Below are positions 55,905 through 64,000 of a stretch of DNA of 64,000 bases, piece after piece. Made by a program: the position numbers and the translations under genes. Position 1 is the first letter of the stretch; each line of letters begins with the position of its first letter. The notes beneath the pieces are model-generated. The model was not told where the DNA came from and did no database searches. It worked only from the letters and a program-made list of their open reading frames with translations. Source of the stretch: DATAES01 sp963802415 (GTDB lineage: Bacteria > Actinomycetota > Acidimicrobiia > Acidimicrobiales > JACDCH01); contig CAWDIH010000002.1 in the NCBI GenBank assembly GCA_963802415.1, forward strand, positions 62,001 to 126,000, written 5' to 3'.

Positions 55905-58900
55905 ATGTGCGGCATCATCGCCGTCGTCCGCCGCCGGACGGCTCGGACGCTTCCCAATCGTGACCGCATCCTCGGTCTGCTCGATCCGCTCGCAGATCTT
56001 CTCGGCTGTGACGATCTCGCGTCGCTGGATGTGCGGCTCCCGCAAGCGGCTGACGCGCTCGAGGAAGTCAACACGCTGCTCCGCGGTGTTTCCGGTGTCG
56101 AAGCACTCCTGCAGTCACCCGAACTGCGCGCCGCGATCGCCCGCGACACGGACGACATTGCGTTCGCGATCGCGGCCATCGACACGAAGCTCGACGCGGG
56201 TGCGGTGCCCGACCAACTCGAACGAATCAACACCGTCCTCGCGCGAGTGCGGGATGCTCGATGGGCCATCGCGAAGGATCGCCTCCGCACAGCGGAAGCA
56301 GTCGGCGATCTTCTCAACGGATCCAGCGGACGGGGTGCGATCGAAGCCTTCACGTCCGTGCAGATCGCGCTGAGCGCGCTCGACCGCCTCGAGGTACGGG
56401 GCCGGGACTCGGCCGGCCTCCATCTGCTCGTACGGGGCCACCAGCTCGACTTGGAGTCGAGCGGGATCAGCGCGCTCCTCGAACGGCGGGCCGCAGACCC
56501 TCTGTTCCGGTCCGGCGCCGTCCGTACGCCGGAGGGGACGCTGGCCTTCGTCTACAAGGCTGCGGCCGAGATCGGCGAACTCGGCGACAACACGCGTGCG
56601 CTCCGCGAAGCCGTCACGTCCGACGAGCTGCTGCATCTCGCCGTCGCCGCGGATACAGCCGAGGTCACCGTCTTGGGGCACACGAGGTGGGCGAGCGTCG
56701 GCATCATCTCGGAGGCCAATGCCCACCCCCTCGACTCGTGCGAGCGAGGCAGTCAGTCAGGGCAGTACGTCGTGGGCGCTCTCAACGGTGATGTCGACAA
56801 CTTCGCCGACTTGAAGTCAGCGGAAGGCTTGCGCATCGCCGCCGACATCACGACCGACGCCAAGGTCATCCCGACGTTGGTCTCGCGCCGGTTGCGCCAA
56901 GGCATCGATCTCCAGGAGTCGTTCCGCCGGACAGTCGCGAGCTTCGAAGGTTCCGTCGCCATCGCCGCCAGCTCCGCGGTCGCGCCAGATCATCTCCTGC
57001 TCGCTCTGCGAGGAGGCGGTCAGGCGCTTTACGTCGGTCTCGCTGATGACGCATATGTCGTTGCGAGCGAGCCGTACGGGCTCATCGAAGAGACGGCACG
57101 GTACGTGCGCATGGACGGCGAGACTCCGGCCAACGAGCAGAACCCGACCGCCAGCCGCGGGCAAATCCTCTCGCTCGACGGTGGGCAGGCAGGAACGCTC
57201 GGAGGCATCCAGCGCCTCGGCTATGACGGCACCGTCCTCCCGGTTACGGGAGACGACGTCGTCGTCGCGCAGATCACGACCCGCGACATCGATCGCGGCA
57301 ACTATCGCCACTACCTCCTGAAAGAGATCAGCGAGTCGCCCTCCTCGTTCCGCAAGACGTTGCGCGGCAAGCTCGTGGAACGCGACGGCAGACTCCGGCT
57401 CGCACTGGGCGACGAAGCCATACCGGCCGACGTGCGAGAAGACCTTGCCGCCGGCCGTATCGAGCGTGTCATCGCGATCGGTCAAGGCACGGCGCACGTG
57501 GCCGGCCAGAGCTTCGTGGCCGCATTGGAATCGATGTCTCCGGACAAGCTGCGATTGCACGCGTCGCTCGCCACCGAGCTCTCGGGGTTCGGGCTTCGAG
57601 CCGACATGCGCGACACCCTCGTCGTTGCCATCAGCCAGTCGGGGACCACGACCGACACGAACCGCACCGTTGATCTCGTGCGCAGCCGGGGCGCGCGTCA
57701 TCGCCATCGTCAATCGCCGCAACAGCGACCTCACCGACAAGGCCGACGGCGTCCTGTACACGTCGGACGGTCGTGATGTGGAGATGTCCGTCGCGTCGAC
57801 GAAGGCGCTCTACTCGCAGATCGCAGCAGGCTTCCTGCTGGCGGGCGCCATGACGGAGACGCTCGGCGGCACCGTCGACCCCGCCGTACTGTCTGCGTTG
57901 CGGGCGCTGCCCGACGCGATGGCTGCAGTCGTCGATCGCCGGACCGAGATCGGCGCGATCGCGCAGCAGCTCGCCCCTTCCGGCGCTACTGGGCGATCGT
58001 CGGCAACGGCCCGAACCGCATCGCGGCCAACGAGCTGCGCATCAAACTGTCCGAGCTCTGTTACAAGGCCATCGCGTGCGACTCGACCGAGGACAAGAAG
58101 CACATCGACCTCTCGTCCGAGCCACTCATCCTCGTGTGCGCGGCCGGCCTCACCGGGTCGAATGCGGACGACGTCGCGAAGGAAGTGGCGATCTTCCACG
58201 CGCACAAGGCAACGCCGATCGTGATCGCGAGCGAAGGCGAAGACCGCTTCTCGGCGGCCGTGCAGGCGATCAAGGTGCCGGCGACACATCCGTCGCTTGC
58301 GTTCGTGCTGTCGTGCATCGCTGGGCATCTCTTCGGCTACGAGGCCGCGCTCGCGATCGACGCACAGGCGCTGCCACTCCGTGAAGCACGTGCTGCGATC
58401 GAATCGGCGGTGTCGTCCCTGGGCGGAGGAATTCGCGCAGACGGAGATCAGCTCTTGCGGAGGGTGCGGCCCACGCTCGAATCGGCCGGCGCGCGCTTCT
58501 TCGACGGACTGCGGACTGGCGCGTACGACGGGCATCTCGAGGCGTCCACGGCGGTGCGTATGTCCTCGTTGCTCCGCTACGGGCTCGGCATCAGTCCGCT
58601 CGACTCGTATCAGGTCGAGTACGGCAAGATCGGGACGCCGTGCCGTGGTCGTCGACGACCTCACCGATCGCGCTGACTCGAGGCATCGAAGAGCTGACAC
58701 GCCCGGTCGATGCGATCAAGCACCAGGCCAAGACCGTCACGGTCGGCATCTCGCGTTCGGACGAAACGCTGCTTCAGGTTCCGCTGGCCATGGCGGTGAT
58801 GGCTGCGGGCGCGCCGCGCGACTCCCTCAGCTACCGGACGCTGCGCACTTTGGCCGATCTCGATCCTGCCGTCGAAGAGGTGACCGGCTGGATCCGGTAC

Positions 58901-59337
58901 CGCATCGAGGGCGACCCGACGACCGACGAAGTGTTCGCGTCCGTCATCGACCGCGGTGGCATCGCAGCCGAGATCCCGTCGCGGATCGAACGCGATCCTG
59001 TGTTGCGCGGCACCAAGCACACCGTTGCGATCGAGCGCGAGCTGCTCGTCTTCAGCGGACGGAGCGACGGGCGCACCCTGATCAGCGATCCCTGAGACGA
59101 AGGACAACCACTGCACGGGCATCACGCAACTGCACGTCCGCTTCGAGGATCGACTGCCTGCCGCGACATGTCGTGCCGTGCTGCAGGGCTACCGGAACCG
59201 GTACGCGGCGTTGAAGGACGCGGTCACCGAGACCGAACCGAGCTTCCGACGAGGATTTCCTCGGCGAGCTCTCGGTTCTCGACCTGCTCACGAAGCCGGT
59301 GCACGCCCTGGCCGACCGGTGGCGCACTGATCGTTGA
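55905..59337 (+). CDS. GlmS-like glutamine amidotransferase/double-SIS protein, about 1140 aa, several frameshifts
   Basis: Related to glucosamine-6-phosphate synthase. Cys2 of MCGIIAVV is the Ntn glutaminase nucleophile, but about 130 helical residues (12-145) are inserted before VRGRDSAG; GHTRWASVG and ALNGDVDNF continue the domain. The first SIS domain has SQSGTTTDTN and SVASTKALYSQ; the second has WAIVGNGPNRIAANELRIKL. About 330 further residues follow, absent from classical GlmS. Shifts occur near 57690, 57980, 58637, 58668, 59095 and 59248, with conserved sequence on both sides each time. Next to glmM, a role in amino-sugar supply is likely. It ends in TTGA, overlapping acpS. Confidence 0.8.
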
Positions 59338-59709
59338 TAGGCCTCGGAGTCGACCTCGTCGACCTCGACAGGTTTGCCACCGTGCTCGAGCGGCAGCCGC
59401 GAACTTCATCTCGCGGGTGTACACACCGGGCGAGCGTGATTACTGCGAGCAGGCGAAGGGCGCGGTGAAGCGAGTTGAGCGCTACGCCGTCCGCTTCGCC
59501 GCGAAGGAAGCGGTGATGAAGGCGCTGGGCGTGGGGCTCGGAGCCTTCGCCTTCCACGACGTAGAGGTCGAACGAGCAGAATCGGGGGATCCGACTATCG
59601 CGCTTCGGCGACAGGCTGCAGCCTCGCAGCCGAACGAGGCGCATCGTCATGGCATGTGGCATTGAGCCACTCGGACGCCGTCGCCATCGCGGTCGTTGCC
59701 GTCGATTAG
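59334..59709 (+). CDS. acpS: Holo-[acyl-carrier-protein] synthase, two frameshifts
   Basis: About 125 residues. Transfers 4'-phosphopantetheine from CoA to ACP. The TTG at 59334 opens IGLGVDLVDLDRFATVLE (Mg-binding Asp). YTPGERDYC and RFAAKEAVMKALGVGLGAF (second metal ligand Glu) are in another frame, and SSWHVALSHSDAVAIAVVAV in a third. Lost bases are inferred near 59397 and 59625. Confidence 0.85.
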
Positions 59710-59721
59710 GACGAGAAGCTG

Positions 59722-61086
59722 ATGCAGCCGATCGTCACCCCGGAAGAGATGGCGGCGATCGATCGAGACCGCGCCCGAACCCGTCGAGGTGCTCATCGGA
59801 CGGGCCGGTCGTGCGGTGATGCGGCGCGCGATCCGGATGATCGGCGGGGCGTACGGCCGTCGAGTGCTCGTGGTCGCGGGCAAGGGCAACAACGGCAACG
59901 ACGGGCGGGACGCGGCGCGCGACTTCGAGCCCGTGGCGTTCGCGTCGCAGTGGTCGATGCCGCGTCCGCCGAGGGCACACGGCTCCCGGCGGCCGACCTG
60001 GTGATCGACGCCGCGTATGGCACCGGGTTCCAGGCGACTACCGACGCGCCCGATCCCGGTCATGCGCCGGTGCTGGCTGTCGACATCCCGTCGGGCGTGA
60101 ACGGACGTACCGGCGAAGCCGGTGATGGCAGCGGTACGAGCCGACGAGACGGTTTCCTTCGCCGCGCTCAAGCCCGGTCTCGTTCTCCAGCCTGGGCGCG
60201 AGCGGGCCGGAACGGGTCCACCTCGTCGACATCGGGCTCGACGTGCGTCGCGCCACTGTGCACTTGGTCCAGCCCTCCGACGTCGTGCAGTGGCTCCCGA
60301 GCGCCCACTCGCAGACGCACAAGTGGCGGGCTGCGTTGTGGATCGTCGCGGGTCGCCCGGCATGACCGGCGCGGCGGCGCTCGCCTCCCGTGGCGCGCAA
60401 CGGACAGGTGCCGGCTACGTCCGGCTCAGCAGTCCCCGGTGCCAGGTCCTGCCGACGCAACCGCCGTGCCCATCGAGGTCGTGCGCACGGAGTTGCCGAG
60501 CTCGTCGCGTGGGACGGCCACGTGCTCGACGGCCTCGGGCGGTTCAAGGCGCTCGTCGTCGGTCCGGGACTTGGCACCGAGCCCGTCACGACCGCGGCGG
60601 TCCGGCACGTCGTGCGGAATCGACCGGTCCCGTCCGTCGTCGACGGCGACGGCGCTGACGGCGCTGGGCTCGGATGTGGCTCGGTACGCGCACCCACTGT
60701 CCGTCCTGACGCCTCATGACGGCGAGTACGAACGACTCGCCGGACATCCCCCCGTTCCGGATCGGATCACCGCCGCTCGCGACCTCGCCGCGTCGACCAC
60801 AGCGACCGTGCTCCTCAAGGGTTCGACCACGGTCGTCGCCGACAGCGAGGGTCGGGTTCTCGTGTCGACGACAGGGCGACGCCCGTCTCGCCACGGCGGG
60901 CACCGGCGACGTCCTCTCGGGCGTGATCGGTTCGCTCCTCGCGCAGGGCTGTCCACCCGCTACGCGCCGCCGCCGCAGGCGCGTGGCTGCACGGAATGGC
61001 GAGTACCCTCGGCCCGCGCCGCGGTCTGGTGGCCGGCGACGTAGCACAGCATCTGCCCGAGGTGCTGCGACGGCTTGGAGGCCTGA
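59722..61086 (+). CDS. nnr: Bifunctional NAD(P)H-hydrate epimerase/dehydratase, heavily frameshifted
   Basis: Repairs hydrated NAD(P)H. Fragments in alternating frames give MQPIVTPEEMAAIDRD, VLVVAGKGNNGNDGRDAAR (epimerase), LVIDAAYGTGFQ, DIPSGVNGRTGEAGD, HKWRAALWIVAGSPGMTGAA-like (dehydratase start), TGAGYVRLSS and LTPHDGEYERLAG, in the order expected for a protein of about 450 residues. At least eight indels are needed. The end is inferred from the TGA directly before the CBS gene. Location between acpS and alr is standard in Actinomycetota. Confidence 0.75.
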
Positions 61087-61549
61087 GTGGATCGCAACTC
61101 ACCCGTGCGGGACATCATGACGACGGACGTGCTCACGTTCGGGCCGGACGACGGGGTCGAGCAGGCCATGCGGACGTTGCTCGATCGCAACATCGATGCA
61201 GCGCCTGTGGTCGACGAGGACGGCAAGGTTGTCGGAGTGCTCTCGAACGGCGATCTCATCGTGCAGGAGAGCGAGCTGCACTTCCCCACGGTGATGACGT
61301 TCCTCGGCGGGACGATCGAGTTCGGCCACAAGCACTTCGAGGAGGAGCTTGCGGCATGCGCTGGGGTCGAAGGTGTCAGAGGTGATGTCGACCAGCCCCG
61401 TCGTCTGCAAGGACGATGACACGATCGAGCGCGCCGCCACGCTCATGCACGAACACGATGTGTCGAGGTTGCCTGTCGTGCGTGATGGACGACTTCTTGG
61501 CATCGTGTCCCGGAACGACGTGCTCCGCGCGATCGTCATCAGCGAGTAG
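61087..61549 (+). CDS. CBS-domain pair protein, one frameshift
   Basis: About 153 residues with two CBS motifs: VRDIMTTDVLTFGPDDGV to VVGVLSNGDLIV, and VSEVMSTSPVVCKDDDTIER to LLGIVSRNDVLRAIV. An extra G at 61351 joins EEEL to RHALGSKVSEVM. Such small proteins sense adenine nucleotides; the partner is unknown. GTG start directly after nnr. Confidence 0.87.
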
Positions 61550-61561
61550 CACGCTCGCGGG

Positions 61562-62727
61562 ATGGTCAAGGCGCTCGAGGTCCGACCGGACGAGCGGCCC
61601 TACGCGTGGGCGGAGGTCGATCTCGGCGCCGTCCGGGACAACGCATCGCTGCTGGCCTCGAAGGCCCGACCGGCGGCGCTGTGCGCCGTCGTCAAGGGGT
61701 GGGGCTACGGCCACGGCATCGCACGGGCCGCAGCTCGCCGCGGTCGAGGGAGGCGCGACCTGGCTCGGCGTCGCGCTCGTCGGTGAGGCGGTTGCCGTTC
61801 GCGAACAGCTCAACGAACCCGTGCTGGTCCTCGCCGAACCTCCTGTCAGCGGCAGCTCGCGGCTGTCGCGCGGATTGAGGGTGTGCGGCCGACCCTGTAC
61901 CCCGCGGAAGCGGTCCGCGGCCGCGGCCAAGGAGGTGCGCGACGTCGGTCGCACCACGGCGCTCCCCGTGCACCTGAAGGTCGACACGGGCATGCACCGA
62001 GTCGGCGCCACCCCGAGGACGCGATCGACCTCGCCGGGCTCATCGAGGGGAGCGAGGAGCTCGACCTCGAGGGCTTGTGGACTCACCTGGCTGCGGCCGA
62101 GGACCCTGCACACGACGACTACACCGCGCGACCAGCTCGCGGTGTTCGAGGCCGTCCGCGGCCGCTCTGGCCGAGCTCGGCATCGAGCCGCGCGATCGTG
62201 CACGCCGCCAACTCCGGAGGCCTGCTCGCGCATCCCGAGTGCCCGCTACGACCTCGTCCGCTGCGGGATCGCGCTGTACGGCATCCCGCCACGACCGCGC
62301 ATGCCGGCGGCCGACGGCCTGCGTCCCGCGATGGCGCTCAAGGCCCGCGTCTCGTTCGTGAAGCGCGTCGCTGCGGGCGAGCCGATTTCCTACGGACTGC
62401 ACCACGTGTGCGACAGAGCGTCTGTGATCGCCACAGTGCCAATCGGCTACTACGACGGTGTTTCGCGAAGACTCGGCCTCGTCGGTGGCGAGGTCCTCAT
62501 CGGCGGGAGGCGGCGTCCGGTCGTCGGCGCAGTCACGATGGACCAGTTGATGGTGGACTGCGGCGACGACGACTCGGTCCAGGTGGGCGACGAAGTCGTC
62601 TTGCTCGGCCGTCAAGGCGACGAGTCGATCGCGGCGTGGGACTGGGCCGAACGGCTCGACACGATCGCGTACGAGATCGTCTGCGGCGGTCGCCATCGAC
62701 CGCGTCCCGCGCCGGTATCTCGGGTGA
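61562..62727 (+). CDS. alr: Alanine racemase, several frameshifts
   Basis: PLP enzyme making D-alanine for peptidoglycan. YAWAEVDLGAVRDNASLL and CAVVKGWGYGHG hold the PLP lysine (usual form VKADAYGHG; GWG is a variant). VHLKVDTGMHRVGA, IALYGIPPRP, ISYGLHHV (second catalytic Tyr) and VPIGYYDGVSRRL follow in two further frames. Reconstructed C-terminus RVPRRYLG stops at 62725-62727. At least four indels between 61735 and 62700. Confidence 0.82.
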
Positions 62728-62731
62728 GCCG

Positions 62732-63602
62732 GTGCTGACCGAAGTCCCTGGCGTGCGGGTCGGCCACTGGTCCGACGGCGACGCGCGCACCGGCTGCACG
62801 GTCGTGCTGTTCCCGGAGGGCACGATCGCGTCAGGCGAAGTGCGCGGCGGGGCGCCCGCCACGCGCGAGTTCGACGTGCTCGACCCGCGCCGCACCGTCA
62901 ACCGCATCGACGCCGCGTGCTGACAGGGCGGTTCGGCATTCGGGTTGGCCGCAGCCGACGGCGTGATGCAAGTTCTGCGAAGAGCGAGGGATGGGGTTTC
63001 CGACAGCGGGCGGGCCCGTGCCCATCGTCGTCGGCGCTCGGCCTCTACGACCTCGCGGAAGGCGACGGCTCTGTCCGACCCGAGTGCCGCCGAGGGCTAT
63101 GCAGCGTGCGAGGCGGCCTCCGCGACTAACCGCAGAAGTCGGCCTCGGATCCGTGGGCGCGGGCACAGGCGCGACCGTGGCCAAGTGGCAAGGGCGGGAG
63201 AAGGCACGGCGAGGAGGCATCGGCGGCGCCGTGATCGACCACGAGGACGTAGTCGTTGCGGCGTTGGTGGCGGTCAACGCCTACGGCGACGTTCTGCACG
63301 CGGGCGACACCGAACCCCGAGTGCCGCCTCCTCCCATCGACACCGCCGAGGCATCGTTCGCGAACACGACCATCGGCGTGATCGCGACGAACGCTGTCCT
63401 CACGAAGCGCGACTGTCTGCTCGTCGCCGAGAGCGGACACGACGGCGTCAGCCGATCGCTGGCGCCGGTCCACTCGACTGCCGATGGCGACGCGTTGATC
63501 GCTGTGGCCACAGGTCTGGTCCAGACGCAGGTCGAAGTGGTTCGGGCGCTGGCCGCCTCGGCGGTCGAACGGGCGATTCGTTCGGTGGCGTCACTAGCCT
63601 GA
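62732..63602 (+). CDS. P1 family peptidase (DmpA/S58), several frameshifts
   Basis: Ntn-hydrolase aminopeptidase, about 290 residues. MLTEVPGVRVGHWSDGDART, LTGGSAFGLAAADGVMQ, GLGSVGAGTGATVAKWQG and TTIGVIATNAVLTKRD (nucleophile region at TTIGV) then GVSRSLAPVHSTADGDALIA are in conserved order. Indels are needed near 62918-62940 and before 63130. GTG start 4 bp after alr. Substrate class: small peptides with D- or beta-amino acids in relatives. Confidence 0.82.
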
Positions 63603-63608
63603 TCGTCC

Positions 63609-64000
63609 GTGCCCACGGCCCTCGAGCTGGTCGCCGAGGAGGCGTCCACCTGTCAACGGTGCAAGCTGGCCGACGCCGGCCGCACGCAGGTCGTCTTCGG
63701 CATGGGCGATCCGCACGCCGACCTCATGTTCGTCGGGGAGGGACCGGGCGCTGAAGAGGACCGGCAGGGCCTCCCCTTCGTCGGGCGCTCGGGACAGCTC
63801 CTCGACAAGCTGATGCTCGAAGAGCTCGGTGTCACTCGCGACCGCGTGTACATCGCCAACACCGTCAAGTGCCGCCCTCCGGGAAACCGAGATCCCGAGC
63901 CAGACGAGGTCGCGGCATGCCGCCCCTGGCTCGAGCAACAGCTCTCGCTCATCGACCCGAAGGTCGTCGTCACGCTCGGCAACTTCGCCACCAAGCTGCT
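63609..64000 (+). CDS. Uracil-DNA glycosylase, family 4, partial at window edge
   Basis: The first 130 residues of a 4Fe-4S UDG. CQRC near residue 15 supplies the first two cluster cysteines and AACRPW another. VGEGPGAEEDRQGLPFVGRS is the active-site motif and NTVKCRPPGNRDPEPDE the next. GTG start. No indel seen here, unlike the preceding genes. Truncated by the end of the window. Confidence 0.92.
   Translation, partial: MPTALELVAEEASTCQRCKLADAGRTQVVFGMGDPHADLMFVGEGPGAEEDRQGLPFVGRSGQLLDKLMLEELGVTRDRVYIANTVKCRPPGNRDPEPDEVAACRPWLEQQLSLIDPKVVVTLGNFATKL

Noticed and set aside
55905..59337. Programmed frameshifting in the glmS-like gene
   Set aside because: At least six shifts in both directions without slippery sites; neighbouring genes show the same damage.

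Overview
The window is a high-GC chromosomal segment from an actinobacterium, most likely of the class Acidimicrobiia. That placement is inferred from gene order and protein flavour, not from a search. It is the housekeeping core of the genome: the rpmG-secE-nusG-rplKAJL-rpoBC block, the str operon (rpsL-rpsG-fusA-tuf), the S10, spc and alpha ribosomal operons, truA, rplM-rpsI, and then glmM-glmS-acpS-nnr-CBS-alr-P1 peptidase-UDG.

Layout. 1-9.4 kb: acetyl-CoA synthetase, a CorA-type transporter with an altered GMN motif, HtpX, YajQ (minus), tRNA-Tyr, a phosphoesterase/lysyltransferase fusion, and a minus-strand pair (GNAT plus D-aminoacylase-type amidohydrolase). 9.5-16 kb: tRNA-Thr, tRNA-Met, first tuf, rpmG, an ECF sigma/anti-sigma pair, tRNA-Trp, secE, nusG, rplK, rplA, rplJ, rplL. 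16-25 kb: a tyrosine-phosphatase-like gene, rpoB, rpoC. 25-28.6 kb: an acyl-CoA ligase and a minus-strand polytopic membrane protein. 28.7-50 kb: str, S10, spc and alpha operons, almost all plus strand. 50-53.3 kb: FN3 membrane protein, truA, MarR regulator and MFS pump. 53.4-64 kb: rplM, rpsI and the amino-sugar/cell-wall block, ending inside a family-4 uracil-DNA glycosylase.

The most unusual layer is not a gene but a family of short GC-rich repeats in the spacers of the ribosomal operons. Two arrays with exactly 98-bp periods sit in front of rplK and rpsH; each unit repeats the gene's start region and makes a tiny ORF. Two related elements of about 85-90 bp, flanked by 12-bp and 10-bp direct repeats, sit between rplW/rplB and rplN/rplX. 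A related stretch is translated as an N-terminal extension of L30. A second family, a hairpin of about 39 bp carrying GTGCATCAGCCACA, recurs after rplL, rpsJ and map. The two tuf genes are a mosaic: 473 bp are almost identical and carry atypical codon use, followed by sharp divergence.

Sequence quality limits the reading. Single-base indels break essential genes (rpoB, adk), and a dense cluster of indels runs from about 57.7 to 63.1 kb through glmS, acpS, nnr, the CBS gene, alr and the peptidase. Every frame keeps family-specific protein sequence, so these look like consensus errors rather than decay. Products and boundaries there are reconstructed across frames by eye.
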